DNA of 64,000 bases from Saltatorellus ferox (lineage in GTDB: Bacteria; Planctomycetota; UBA1135; GCA-002686595). Both the position numbers and the translations under genes were made by a program. Below the pieces are notes generated by a model. The model had not been told where the DNA came from. It was given only the letters and a program-made list of their open reading frames with translations, and did no database searches. Shown here piece by piece: positions 44,220-52,355 of this stretch (within the stretch, counting starts at the first letter, position 1; each line of letters opens with the position of its first letter). The DNA lies in NCBI GenBank assembly GCA_007751475.1, contig CP036434.1:1426001-1490000 (forward strand). Direction: 5' to 3'.

Positions 44220-45800
44220 ATGACCGCACCTCAGATTGCCATGCACCGCCTCCAAGAAGCCGTTCGACTCCACCGCCTCGGCAACAGCCAGCGCAGGATC
44301 GCAGAGAAGCTCGCGATGGGCCGCACGACGCTGCGCCGCTACCTCGCTGCGCTCGACGCGGCTCACCTGCTCGACGGATGTGTCGAGGTGCTCCCGGACC
44401 TCCCCGCCCTTCGCGACGCCGTCGCCCTCGGCGTGGTCCGCAGAGAACCTGCGCAGAAGACCTCCCGAGTGGAGGCCTGGCGGAAGAAGATCGAGGCCTT
44501 GCACAAGGGCGGCGCTGGCCCGACCGCGATCCACGACTTCCTTCGGGTCAACGTCGCTGACTACACCGGGTCGCTCTCCGCAGTGAAGCGATTCTGCCGC
44601 CAGCTCAAGAAGGGCGAAGGCCCCAAGGCTACTGACATCGCGATCCCCGTCGTCACGCTGCCCGGGAACGTGGCGCAGGTCGACTTCTGCTGGGGAGGGA
44701 AGCGCTACGACCCTGTCCAGAAAGCCCTGCGGAAGACGTGGATCTTCATCATGACGCTCGGCCACAGCCGGCGCACCTACGCCGAGTTCGTGTTCGATCA
44801 GTCCGCTGCGACGTGGCAGCGCCTGCACGTCAACGCGTTCCTCTACTTCGGAGGGGTCCCTGAGGTCGTGGTTCCCGACAACCTGAAGTCGGCAGTCATC
44901 AGACACAGCTTCGGCGCTGGCGACGACGTCGAGCTGAACCGAAGCTACATGGAGGTCGCCAGGTTCTTCGGCTTCCAGATCGACCCGACGCCTGTGCGGT
45001 CGCCCGAGAAGAAGGGCAAGGTCGAACGCGACGCCCAGTACATCAAGAACAACTTCCTGGCAACGCTGCCGGAGGTCGACGTTGTCGAGTGTCAGAAGCT
45101 CCTCCTTCAGTGGCTCGCCGCGGTCGCTGACCGTCGGTGCCATGGGACGACCCGACGCATGCCCATCGAGGTCTTCGACACGGAGGAGCGCGCCTGCTTG
45201 ATGCCACTCCCACGGAATCGGTGGAACCCGATCGTTTGGAAGAGAGCGAAGGTGCACCGCGACACCCACCTCCAGATCGACAATGCGCTCTATTCCGTGC
45301 CCCGGAGGAACGTCGGCGACCTCCTCTGGGTTCGATGCTCCAAGAGCGAGATAGAGATCTTCGCGAACGACGCCGTTCTATGGCGGCATCGCAGGGGAAT
45401 GCCGGGATCGCGCACCACCGTCGAAGAACATCTTCCGGAAGGGCGGAGGGACCTTCGTGAGCGTTCCCGTGAGACGTGGGAGAGGCGAGCCAAGGCCATC
45501 GGACCTGAGGTCGCCGCTCTCGTCGATCGCATCTTCGACGGCGACGACGTGCTGCTCCGACTCCGACCTGTGCAACAGATCGTGAAGCTTCTCGAGGGCT
45601 TCCCGCCAGAGCGCGCCGAGCGCGCGGCACGAAGGGCCATGTACTACGACAACCTCGAGTATCGATCGATCAAGAACATCCTGACGAAGGCGCTCGACCT
45701 GCAACCGCTCGAGTACGAGGAGGCGCCTCGCAGGTGGTCGAAAGGAGCGCTCTATTCGCGCTGCCCCGACAACTCCCTCTTTCCCCAACCCCTGGAGTAA
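44220..45800 (+). CDS. istA: IS21-family transposase IstA
   Basis: A 526-residue protein. N-terminal HTH (LHRLGNSQRRIAEKLAMGRT), then a DDE integrase core with D in AQVDFCWGGKRY, D in VVVPDNLKSAV and E in SPEKKGKVERDAQY. The C-terminal beta-barrel region is present (YSVPRRNVGDLLWVRC). It is followed after 3 bp by istB, as in intact IS21 elements. Confidence 0.93.
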   Translation: MTAPQIAMHRLQEAVRLHRLGNSQRRIAEKLAMGRTTLRRYLAALDAAHLLDGCVEVLPDLPALRDAVALGVVRREPAQKTSRVEAWRKKIEALHKGGAGPTAIHDFLRVNVADYTGSLSAVKRFCRQLKKGEGPKATDIAIPVVTLPGNVAQVDFCWGGKRYDPVQKALRKTWIFIMTLGHSRRTYAEFVFDQSAATWQRLHVNAFLYFGGVPEVVVPDNLKSAVIRHSFGAGDDVELNRSYMEVARFFGFQIDPTPVRSPEKKGKVERDAQYIKNNFLATLPEVDVVECQKLLLQWLAAVADRRCHGTTRRMPIEVFDTEERACLMPLPRNRWNPIVWKRAKVHRDTHLQIDNALYSVPRRNVGDLLWVRCSKSEIEIFANDAVLWRHRRGMPGSRTTVEEHLPEGRRDLRERSRETWERRAKAIGPEVAALVDRIFDGDDVLLRLRPVQQIVKLLEGFPPERAERAARRAMYYDNLEYRSIKNILTKALDLQPLEYEEAPRRWSKGALYSRCPDNSLFPQPLE

Positions 45801-45803
45801 CCC

Positions 45804-46562
45804 ATGGCCGTCACTGACGACCTCATTCCCCATCTCAAGAAGCTGCGCCTGTCGGGCGTCCTTCAAACCCTGGACCTGCGTACGCGCGAAGCTGTGGACG
45901 ACAACCTCAGCCACGGAGAGTTCCTGCTCCGCCTCTGCTCTGACGAGATTGAGCGTCGAGAGTCGAAGCAGCTCAGCATGCGACTTCGGAAGGCGAACTT
46001 CGACGGCGCGAAGAGCCTGGAGGAGTTCGAGTGGTCGTTCAATCCGAACGTCCCCAAGGCGAAGATCGTCGACCTCGCCACGTGCTCCTTCATCGATCGC
46101 AAGGAGAACGCTCTCCTCCTCGGACCGACGGGAGTGGGCAAGTCCCACATCGCCCAGGCCATCGGAGAACGAGCCTGCCGTGCGGGCTACTCGACCTGCT
46201 ACACCTCCGCGCACGCGATGCTCTCCCAGCTTCGTGGGGCGAGAGCGGACGACTCGCTGGAGAAGCGGATGCTGCGCTTCACGTCGCCGGACCTCCTGAT
46301 CATCGATGACCTCGGGCTCCGCCCGCTGGAGCGCGACGAGCCCATCGATCTCTACGAGATCATCCGAGCTCGCTACGAGCGTGGCGCGATGATCGTGACG
46401 TCGAACCGCGCGCTTGAGGAGTGGTACCCGATGTTCCTCGACGAGCTGATGGCCTCAGCAGCGATGGACAGGCTTCTGCACCACGCGCACGTCATCGAGA
46501 TGAAGGGAGGTTCGTTCCGAAATCCGAAGGCCCACGGCGCTCCAGCGGCCGCGCTGGCGTGA
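45804..46562 (+). CDS. istB: IS21-family helper ATPase IstB
   Basis: A 252-residue AAA+ ATPase related to DnaC. Walker A is LGPTGVGKSHIAQA, Walker B is LLIIDDLGLRPL, and sensor 1 lies in MIVTSNRALEEWYPMF. It helps IstA choose and capture target DNA. Full length. Confidence 0.94.
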   Translation: MAVTDDLIPHLKKLRLSGVLQTLDLRTREAVDDNLSHGEFLLRLCSDEIERRESKQLSMRLRKANFDGAKSLEEFEWSFNPNVPKAKIVDLATCSFIDRKENALLLGPTGVGKSHIAQAIGERACRAGYSTCYTSAHAMLSQLRGARADDSLEKRMLRFTSPDLLIIDDLGLRPLERDEPIDLYEIIRARYERGAMIVTSNRALEEWYPMFLDELMASAAMDRLLHHAHVIEMKGGSFRNPKAHGAPAAALA

Positions 46563-46750
46563 TCCGTGACCTTGAGCCCTCATCCACATTTTCTCTCCTG
46601 ACCACCTCGAGTTCCGACGCCGAACGCGGTGGCAGGGACATCACAGCTCCGCAGTTCCTGCCGCCGCGTTGGGCTTCGGAGACGAAACGTAGTGGGTTCG
46701 CTTAGGCGAGCTCGACTGGGACCGCTTTGCCGAGCCAGGGGTGGGTTTCC

Positions 46751-47036
46751 TTGCCCGGTCCTTGACAGATCCGCGCTCGTTGGCATCCTTCGACCGGTAG
46801 GCGCAGCGCAAAGCAGGCAAGGCACGGTCGATTCCCTACTACGAACTCTTCAGGGTTCTGCGCTGCGAAGACCTCTGGCTACCGCAACCGAGACGATCGC
46901 GAACCGTCTGAGCTAGAGGAGTGAGGCCTCCGCGTCTCGGCGGTCAGGGAGCGTGAGCTCCGCGTTCTGTCGAAGTTGCGGCGGAAGGACTGCCGCTTCC
47001 TTGCTGTCCGCCCGTAACCCACACAGAATGGTCCCA
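46751..47036. other. Region between IS21 and the methyltransferase gene
   Basis: No complete gene. A short frame without a start (about 46795-46914, plus strand) encodes KARSIPYYELFRVLRCEDLW and ends at TGA; it could be the 3' remnant of a gene interrupted by the insertion sequence, but this is weak. The remainder probably holds the methyltransferase promoter. Confidence 0.35.
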
Positions 47037-48194
47037 ATGGGGAGCACACGTTCATTTCGCGTCGCAGGTATGTTCGCTGGTATCGGCGGCATTGAGCTTG
47101 GCCTGTCAAGGGCCGGCCACGAGACCACACTCCTCTGCGAGAACGACCCGTTCGCCAGGGCGGTCCTTGAGGCCCGCTTTCCTGGCGTCCCCGTGGTCGG
47201 CGACATCAAGGAGCTTAAGAGGCTTCCCAAGGGCACGAACATGATCGCGGGCGGGTTCCCATGCCAGGATCTGTCCCAGGCAGGTGATACGAAAGGGATC
47301 GGCGGCTCCCGATCCGGCCTGGTCGACGAGGTCTTTCGCCTGGCCGAGAGTCACGACATCCCCTGGCTTCTCCTTGAGAATGTTCCCTTCATGCTTCGCC
47401 TCAGCAAGGGCGCGGCGATGAACCACATCGTTAGACGGCTTGAGGGACTGGGCTATCGATGGGCCTACCGAGTCATGGACACCCGCGCCTTTGGGCTCCC
47501 GCAGCGGAGGGAGCGGGTCTACCTGCTTGCGTCCAAGGTCGAGGATCCCGCCCCCATACTCTTCCACGGGAACGTCGAGCCCGATTTGGAGACCGATCAC
47601 ACCGGCCAGGCCTGTGGCTTCTATTGGACCGAAGGCGTCCGTGGCCTCGGGTGGGCAATCAGCGCGGTGCCAACGCTCAAAGGAGGGTCCACAGTTGGAA
47701 TCGCTTCACCACCGGCAATTTGGATGCCCGATGGCCGGATTGTGACGCCGGACATCCGCGACGCTGAGCGACTCCAAGGCTTCCGATCAGATTGGACCAA
47801 GCCTGCTGAGGGAGTGGGTCGCAAGAGCTTCAGGTGGAAGCTCGTCGGCAATGCCGTCTCAGTTCCTGTTGCCCGTTGGATTGGAGATCGTCTTGCAATG
47901 TCAGGCGGAACCGTGAAGTGGGACGGTCACGATGGCATCGTGAGCGGAAGTTGGCCAACCGCCGCCTTCGAATCGGATGGATGTGCGTTCGCCGTTGATA
48001 TATCGAAGTGGCCGGTACACCGCAAACAGGCCAATCTTAGCGACTTTCTACGATACGAGCCCAAGGAGCTCTCCCTTCGCGCAACGACTGGCTTCAGCAA
48101 GCGGCTTGCTTCCGGGACCCTTCGGGCTCCGGAAGCGTTCCGCTTGGCACTGAAGCACCACATTGAGCGCATGGGCGCGAACGTAACTCACTGA
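47037..48194 (+). CDS. DNA (cytosine-5) methyltransferase of a type II restriction-modification pair
   Basis: 385 residues from the ATG at 47037 (ATGs at 47028 and 46953 are in frame but precede the catalytic domain without any motif). m5C motifs in order: I FRVAGMFAGIGGIELGLSRA, IV GGFPCQDLSQAG with the catalytic cysteine, VI LLLENVPF, VIII QRRERVYLLA and X KLVGNAVSVPVARWIG. A C-terminal extension of ~100 residues follows motif X. The recognition sequence cannot be deduced. Only 8 bp separate it from the probable nuclease gene, so the two are likely co-transcribed. Confidence 0.93.
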   Translation: MGSTRSFRVAGMFAGIGGIELGLSRAGHETTLLCENDPFARAVLEARFPGVPVVGDIKELKRLPKGTNMIAGGFPCQDLSQAGDTKGIGGSRSGLVDEVFRLAESHDIPWLLLENVPFMLRLSKGAAMNHIVRRLEGLGYRWAYRVMDTRAFGLPQRRERVYLLASKVEDPAPILFHGNVEPDLETDHTGQACGFYWTEGVRGLGWAISAVPTLKGGSTVGIASPPAIWMPDGRIVTPDIRDAERLQGFRSDWTKPAEGVGRKSFRWKLVGNAVSVPVARWIGDRLAMSGGTVKWDGHDGIVSGSWPTAAFESDGCAFAVDISKWPVHRKQANLSDFLRYEPKELSLRATTGFSKRLASGTLRAPEAFRLALKHHIERMGANVTH

Positions 48195-48202
48195 GGCGGA
48201 CC

Positions 48203-48997
48203 GTGGCGACCAACAAACCAGCCAAGCCGCCGACCTCAGCGACAATTCAGAGTTTTCAGTCTGAGCTCGCCTATGCGGGTAACCGCTCGGCTCTTATCAA
48301 GCGGATCGACAAGCTGCGGAGGCGTCTTGAGGAGCTTGATCTAGATGAGGCGGACCGAAAGCTCGTAACCATTGACGGGAGAGCGGAGAAAAAGAACTTC
48401 GCTCAGCGGCTTTCGACCGCTATTGCCCAGAAAACCGCAGACGCTTTGAGGCCGGAATTCGCGGGAATCTCCCCAGACGCAGAGGGCCGCGGGCACGAGT
48501 CGAAGTCCGCTGGGGCGAGCGGCAAGAAGAAGATCGACGTCAACTACTCGACTACGACAAGCGGGCTGGAACTCGCAGTTTCAATCAAGACGATCAACTT
48601 CCGAGACGAAAAGTCTGGTCGCTATACGAAGAACACCAAACGAGTTGACGGCGAACTTCGTGCCGAAGCGCAGGACTGCCATAAGCGGCAGCCATACGCC
48701 GTGCTTGCAGCATACGTATTTCTTCCGGTCGACGCTGCCTCTGACGGCAAGAGCGGGCCGTCAAGCCTAAAGCACAGCGCCGAAGTGTTCGGGGCTCGCG
48801 GCGGACGGGACACTACCAAGAACAGTTCAAGCCTGTTCGAATTGGTCTATATCGGGCTATACGACGATCAAGGAAATGTCGACTTCTTCGTTGCGGATAA
48901 GCAAGTCCCGGACCGTGGGGTTCCGAGCGAGATCATGACCTTCCCCGAGACTCTTGAGCAGGTCCGAAACCTCCACCGAGCGCGGAACTCGCGTTGA
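48203..48997 (+). CDS. Probable PD-(D/E)xK restriction endonuclease
   Basis: 264 residues starting at GTG 48203. A helical N-terminus (RIDKLRRRLEELDLDEADRKL) is followed by a candidate nuclease core: the D of KKKIDVNYSTTTSG, then LELAVSIKTINF, where the E and K of an (E)xxxSxK-type motif lie, then a beta strand in PYAVLAAYVFLP. Position directly after a C5 methyltransferase supports the assignment. No close family is recognised, so it may represent an unassigned specificity. Base composition is clearly less GC-rich than the flanking chromosome. Confidence 0.6.
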   Translation: MATNKPAKPPTSATIQSFQSELAYAGNRSALIKRIDKLRRRLEELDLDEADRKLVTIDGRAEKKNFAQRLSTAIAQKTADALRPEFAGISPDAEGRGHESKSAGASGKKKIDVNYSTTTSGLELAVSIKTINFRDEKSGRYTKNTKRVDGELRAEAQDCHKRQPYAVLAAYVFLPVDAASDGKSGPSSLKHSAEVFGARGGRDTTKNSSSLFELVYIGLYDDQGNVDFFVADKQVPDRGVPSEIMTFPETLEQVRNLHRARNSR

Positions 48998-49138
48998 ATC
49001 ATCTCGCTCCTCAAGGGCAATACCCCAATTCGCAGTATGGAACGAAGTGCCGTTCCGCCGTTCGCGGCCTGAGAGCAATCCAGTGCTGAAGCCACACGCG
49101 ATGAGGATAGCTCGCAAGGACTGTGTCAACGAACCCCG

Positions 49139-49156
49139 GACGGGTTTGAGCCCGTC
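49139..49156. terminator. Weak hairpin between convergent nuclease and chaperone genes
   Basis: GACGGG (49139-49144) pairs with CCCGTC (49151-49156) around a 6-nt loop, located just before the stop of the chaperone gene on the other strand. The stem is short and without a T-run. Confidence 0.3.
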
Positions 49157-49165
49157 GCCGAAGCG

Positions 49166-49645
49166 CTAGATTTCCTCGACCTCTTTTGCTGGAGAAATTA
49201 CCAGCGAATCCATGGTGAAGGCGGGGAATCCAAGTCGCGTGAAGGTGCTCGAAACCGCTTCCCGAATGTACGGCCAGCTGTTATAGATGCCGTTGATACG
49301 AGCGAAGACGGAGATGTCTTCGTCCTCGATCTCAGCCTCACCAACCTTACGGCTATATCTGAGCTCAAACTCTCCACCCACGGAGAGGAGCAGTGTGTCG
49401 TCTCGGGAACCGACGACTGTGAATTCAACCCTGACAGCGAGAGTGGCGCCATCTTCGGAAAGCTTGCCGTTGGCATCATCGCTGAATTTGATCGTTGGAG
49501 AGCTTGAGGATGCTTCAGGCGCCAGGTCGCCATAGGCAACTTCGCGACGGGCATCGAGTTGCGCGAGCACAACGTCCTGTAGCGAGAAGGCTCTCGCAAC
49601 GCGTCCAGCCCGGTGGAGGTCTTTTGGCGGATGGAAACGGATCAC
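49166..49645 (-). CDS. SecB-like chaperone of a toxin-antitoxin-chaperone operon
   Basis: 159 residues, GTG start at 49643-49645. The C-terminal half has the SecB-like sequence FARINGIYNSWPYIREAVSS followed by TFTRLGFPAFTMDSLVI, matching the helix and hydrophobic strand conserved in SecB and in SecB-TA chaperones. The N-terminal half is beta-rich (TLAVRVEFTVVG, LLLSVGGEFELRY). It lies 57 bp downstream of the antitoxin gene in the order toxin-antitoxin-chaperone, as in the M. tuberculosis Rv1955-Rv1957 TAC system. It should bind the antitoxin's C-terminal tail and protect it from degradation (family knowledge; inference here). Confidence 0.75.
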   Translation of the reverse strand: MIRFHPPKDLHRAGRVARAFSLQDVVLAQLDARREVAYGDLAPEASSSSPTIKFSDDANGKLSEDGATLAVRVEFTVVGSRDDTLLLSVGGEFELRYSRKVGEAEIEDEDISVFARINGIYNSWPYIREAVSSTFTRLGFPAFTMDSLVISPAKEVEEI

Positions 49646-49702
49646 GGGTGGGGTTCGCTACTAGTGTGCGGAAGGGAAGTCTTAGAGTGAGGTTTGAAGT
49701 CG

Positions 49703-50122
49703 TCACAACGGTCCGACTGGGTCGCAGCTGGTTAGTTCTGCGGAGGTGCAATCTGGGTCTTTGTAAGCGGGATCTTCTTTTTGTTCACAAGGGGATGACA
49801 CAGCCGTGACCGCTTCATTCACGGTCATATGGACGGGCGATTCGAAGCCACCCCAAGGGAGGCTCATGCAGGTGTTTTCGATGCTAATTCCGCCAAAGTG
49901 CCACTGGATCCCACATGCGAGCCCGAATGAGGCGAACGTTCTCAGCGTCATGTTGGTTTCGCCATCCAAGACCTTTGTCACGCGCGACCTTGGAATGCCA
50001 AGTCGGTCCGCAATGTCCGAACGCTTCAGCCCGCCCTGCTCCATGTACCTTTCAATCGCGGCAGTGGCGAGGAAGGCGAGTCGGTTGGTTTCGCTGTAGA
50101 TTTCGTCAGGAGTGATCTTCAT
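49703..50122 (-). CDS. XRE-family antitoxin with C-terminal extension (HigA-like)
   Basis: 139 residues from the ATG at 50120-50122, directly abutting the toxin stop (TAG ATG). An HTH domain at about residues 33-75 contains LKRSDIADRLGIPRSRVTKV and a following helix LRTFASFGLACG. Beyond the HTH is an extension (about 90-139) with MSLPWGGFESPVHMTV and a flexible acidic tail ending CDPVGPL. In chaperone-dependent antitoxins this position holds the chaperone-addiction tail that makes the antitoxin unstable without SecB. The domain likely represses its own operon as well. Confidence 0.8.
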   Translation of the reverse strand: MKITPDEIYSETNRLAFLATAAIERYMEQGGLKRSDIADRLGIPRSRVTKVLDGETNMTLRTFASFGLACGIQWHFGGISIENTCMSLPWGGFESPVHMTVNEAVTAVSSPCEQKEDPAYKDPDCTSAELTSCDPVGPL

Positions 50123-50683
50123 CTAAGTTGGCTTGTGGCCAGTTCTTTTGGCAGGTTTCGTTCTCTCAAGGTGTTCCTTAACAATGCGTCGAGCGGCGGT
50201 CTTCGCTTCGTGGGGAGTCTCTAACTTGGGGGGCTTCCTGAAGCCGTAAGCGACGATCAGCTGCCTCTCGCCATGCAGGAAGCAGAGCAGACGATGTCCT
50301 CGGTTGGTAACGATGCGGAACTCGCACATACCATCGGCTGCATCATCGCCAACGAACAATTTGAAGGCGCCGGACCCGCGCAGGCTGGTTATCCCGTCAG
50401 AGCGGATCGTACGCACGATGCCGTCGAGTCTGCGTTGGTGTTGGAGCGTCATTGGGAACGTAGTGTCGCAGGAGGGTGCTCTCCCCTCAAGGTAGTCGAG
50501 TGCTGGGTAGCTCCCAGACGAGTCACAGGCGAACACGACGGTCCAGCCGCGTAGTGTGATGGGGGGTTGCTCTGGGTTCGCCCGCCATGGGTGGATCGAC
50601 TGGTTGCTGTTCACTTCTAAAGTAACTCTCTCCGGAAACCTTCGCAAGTGGGGAAGTGGAGCGCAAGCTCGCCTGGCTTCCAT
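50123..50683 (-). CDS. RelE/HigB-like (Gp49-type) toxin
   Basis: 186 residues from ATG 50683. A GTG at 50612-50614 would remove 23 residues and may be the true start because the toxin domain begins at GWTVVFACDSSGSYPALDYL. The second half contains GSGAFKLFVGDD, MCEFRIVTNRGHRLLCFLHG and the conserved GFRKPPKLETPHEAKTAARR, which is typical of HigB/Gp49-type mRNA interferases of the RelE/ParE superfamily. First gene of the operon; the antitoxin follows without a gap. Expected to cut mRNA on the ribosome when free of antitoxin. Confidence 0.8.
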   Translation of the reverse strand: MEARRACAPLPHLRRFPERVTLEVNSNQSIHPWRANPEQPPITLRGWTVVFACDSSGSYPALDYLEGRAPSCDTTFPMTLQHQRRLDGIVRTIRSDGITSLRGSGAFKLFVGDDAADGMCEFRIVTNRGHRLLCFLHGERQLIVAYGFRKPPKLETPHEAKTAARRIVKEHLERTKPAKRTGHKPT

Positions 50684-51159
50684 CTGCTTGATTTACATTT
50701 AACTTACACACGTGTTCGGAGGGGCGGAACTTGGCCTCACGGGGGTCCTGCGGCCGATTCGAGGGGTTGGAAGTTCTCACGGTTCGCGGAATTTTGCTCC
50801 TGGGACCCTGTCGCAGTCTGGTGATTCCGTGTCCCAGAGCGGGACGCTTGCCTCTCGTCAGCTGACTCGACCGAGCACTCGCAGGATTCACCTCGCGTCT
50901 TCTGAGGAGCCAATGGTCCTTCTCAGGAGCCAATGGTCCTTCTCAGGAGTCAATGGCCGGCACTGCAGCGGCGGCATGGCTCGGACACACCAGGTGCCGA
51001 CGTGCGATCCGGTCCGTTGCGCTGCGGGGGGGGCGCGCATGGTTACCTCTGCGGTATCTTGTCGTTGGGGCAGCCGGCGGCCACCGGTGGGCTGGCGTGG
51101 CGGGACCGAGTTCATGACGTTTTCTCGGCTCGTTGCGCCTGCGCCCTTCTTGAAACGTC
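50684..51159. other. Intergenic region with promoter of the toxin operon and a 20-bp repeat
   Basis: No supported gene. It separates the divergent toxin operon and the orphan gene, so it should hold both promoters. A/T-rich sequence near 50690-50710 (TTGATTTACATTTAACTTACA) is the best candidate promoter area. A three-copy 20-bp tandem repeat lies at 50901-50960. Confidence 0.5.
50901..50960. repeat. Three-copy 20-bp tandem repeat (iteron-like)
   Basis: Units at 50901-50920, 50921-50940 and 50941-50960 with consensus TCTCAGGAGCCAATGGTCCT; the third copy diverges at its end. The 20-bp period is close to two helical turns, so bound proteins would align on one face. It could be an operator array or a replication iteron; neither is proven. 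Confidence 0.85.
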
Positions 51160-52167
51160 ATGACCATCGAAGAGTGGCGCCTCCGGGCGCTGTCGCGCCT
51201 CAGTGATCGTCTCGATGAGATGGGATCCATGGCGGATCTGTCTGACGGCAACCTGTCGGCGATCATCTGCGAGAGCAGCCGGACGCCGCCCTATCGGCTG
51301 CAAGATCTGATGCAGCAGAGCCAGACCTGGCAGTTCTGGACTGGGGTCGACGGCGGCGGGCACTGGTGCTGCGAAGGCCACTTCGAGCCCTTCGACTACT
51401 CGGTCTACAACGACATGGCCAAGAGGGCTGGCGGCCTTCTGCGCACCGAGCTGACAAGGGCGCTCGGGCTCGATGGGGATGGCGTTGACGTGCGAGACGA
51501 CGACCTCTGGACCGTGGCCTTGCATCACATCTGCTGGTCCGGGAGAACGTCGGTACCCTTTCCGAGCTTCTGCTTGTTCTACGAGTTCGACACGGATGGG
51601 ATGCCGCAGGAAGCAAGCACGACCGCTTGGCGCCCGGCGATCGGGGAGCAACCCGTGCTCATGCTGTCCGAGATTCACTACAACGCCTTTGCGGCCTCGT
51701 CGATCTGCCTCGATTTGCTGATGCACACCCCTCCCGAGGAATGGCGGTCCTTCTTTGGGAGGCAAGGCCCTCCTCCGGTCGAGTACACCAGGGCCGATGA
51801 GTTGCTCGGGGGTCTTCCAACCGCACGGAAGCCAGAGATTCTGGTCGGTGCACTTTTTGCAACGTGGACGATGCGTAAGGGCACACCGCGAGACGAGCCG
51901 GTTCAGCGCAAAGCCGTTCTCGAACACATCGCGTCGGAGTGCGGGGTTGTCTATGGGCGCGCACTGTCCTGCTTCAAGCGGACCTGGGAGGAGCTGGTCA
52001 ACGAGAGCCAGAGGGCAGCGAAGAAGGACGACTGGCCCATGCGAACGTCGAACGAGGGACGTGGCGGTTTGGTCGTCGTCTCGGAGGGGACTCCGCTTGA
52101 GTCGAAGGGGCGTGAGGCGTTCTACGGGCTCGTCCGGAGTATCCAGAGACTTCAGGAACGGCCGTGA
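51160..52167 (+). CDS. Orphan protein of unknown function within the island
   Basis: 335 residues from ATG 51160. It is soluble, with no signal peptide or membrane segment. It is rich in tryptophan and has a conserved-looking core WQFWTGVDGGGHWCCEGHFE and later WTVALHHICWSGRTSVPFPS. The C-terminal half is helical and charged. No family recognised. It stands alone between the toxin operon and the replication block; a cargo or defence role is possible but unsupported. Its stop lies inside a cluster of CGTTCCTG boxes. Confidence 0.6.
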   Translation: MTIEEWRLRALSRLSDRLDEMGSMADLSDGNLSAIICESSRTPPYRLQDLMQQSQTWQFWTGVDGGGHWCCEGHFEPFDYSVYNDMAKRAGGLLRTELTRALGLDGDGVDVRDDDLWTVALHHICWSGRTSVPFPSFCLFYEFDTDGMPQEASTTAWRPAIGEQPVLMLSEIHYNAFAASSICLDLLMHTPPEEWRSFFGRQGPPPVEYTRADELLGGLPTARKPEILVGALFATWTMRKGTPRDEPVQRKAVLEHIASECGVVYGRALSCFKRTWEELVNESQRAAKKDDWPMRTSNEGRGGLVVVSEGTPLESKGREAFYGLVRSIQRLQERP

Positions 52168-52290
52168 AGCGTTCCTGACTTCAATGTTCCGGGCCTCCGC
52201 AAGGCGCGATGCTGTCCGGGTTTACGGCCCATTTCGCCAACGTTCCTGGTTCAGGAACGCCGGAAGGTCGTTCCTGAGTCCGTTCCTGCC
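52151..52290. promoter_or_regulatory. Cluster of CGTTCCTG boxes upstream of the maintenance operon
   Basis: The box or its complement occurs at 52152-52160 (TCAGGAACG), about 52170-52178 (CGTTCCTGA), 52241-52248 and 52252-52259 (a perfect inverted pair CGTTCCTG-GTT-CAGGAACG), 52269-52277 and 52281-52288 (a direct pair 12 bp apart). The boxes end 65 bp before the first HTH gene. They are most likely operator or excisionase-binding sites; they could also serve as replication iterons. Confidence 0.6.
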
Positions 52291-52355
52291 TCTGAGCTGG
52301 GTCATCTCTGTAGCTGTCTTGACGCCGCACGGTGCGGCTCCAAGGCGCCAAAGAG

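Larger units (their letters stand above)
44014..46750 (+). mobile_element. IS21-type insertion sequence
   Basis: Carries istA and istB. The left end starts near GAAACCCACTCGCAG (44016) and has several ~20-bp internal repeats of the form CTCGCCTAAGCGGTCCCA (around 44029, 44071 and 44096). The right end carries the inverted versions (around 46690-46735) and closes with GTGGGTTTC. Multiple terminal repeats are characteristic of IS21. Exact borders and target duplication are uncertain by a few bases. Confidence 0.8.

Noticed and set aside
50712..51115. Small open frames between the toxin operon and the orphan gene
   Set aside because: They translate the 20-bp repeat (LRSQW repeats) and overlap each other on both strands without domains.
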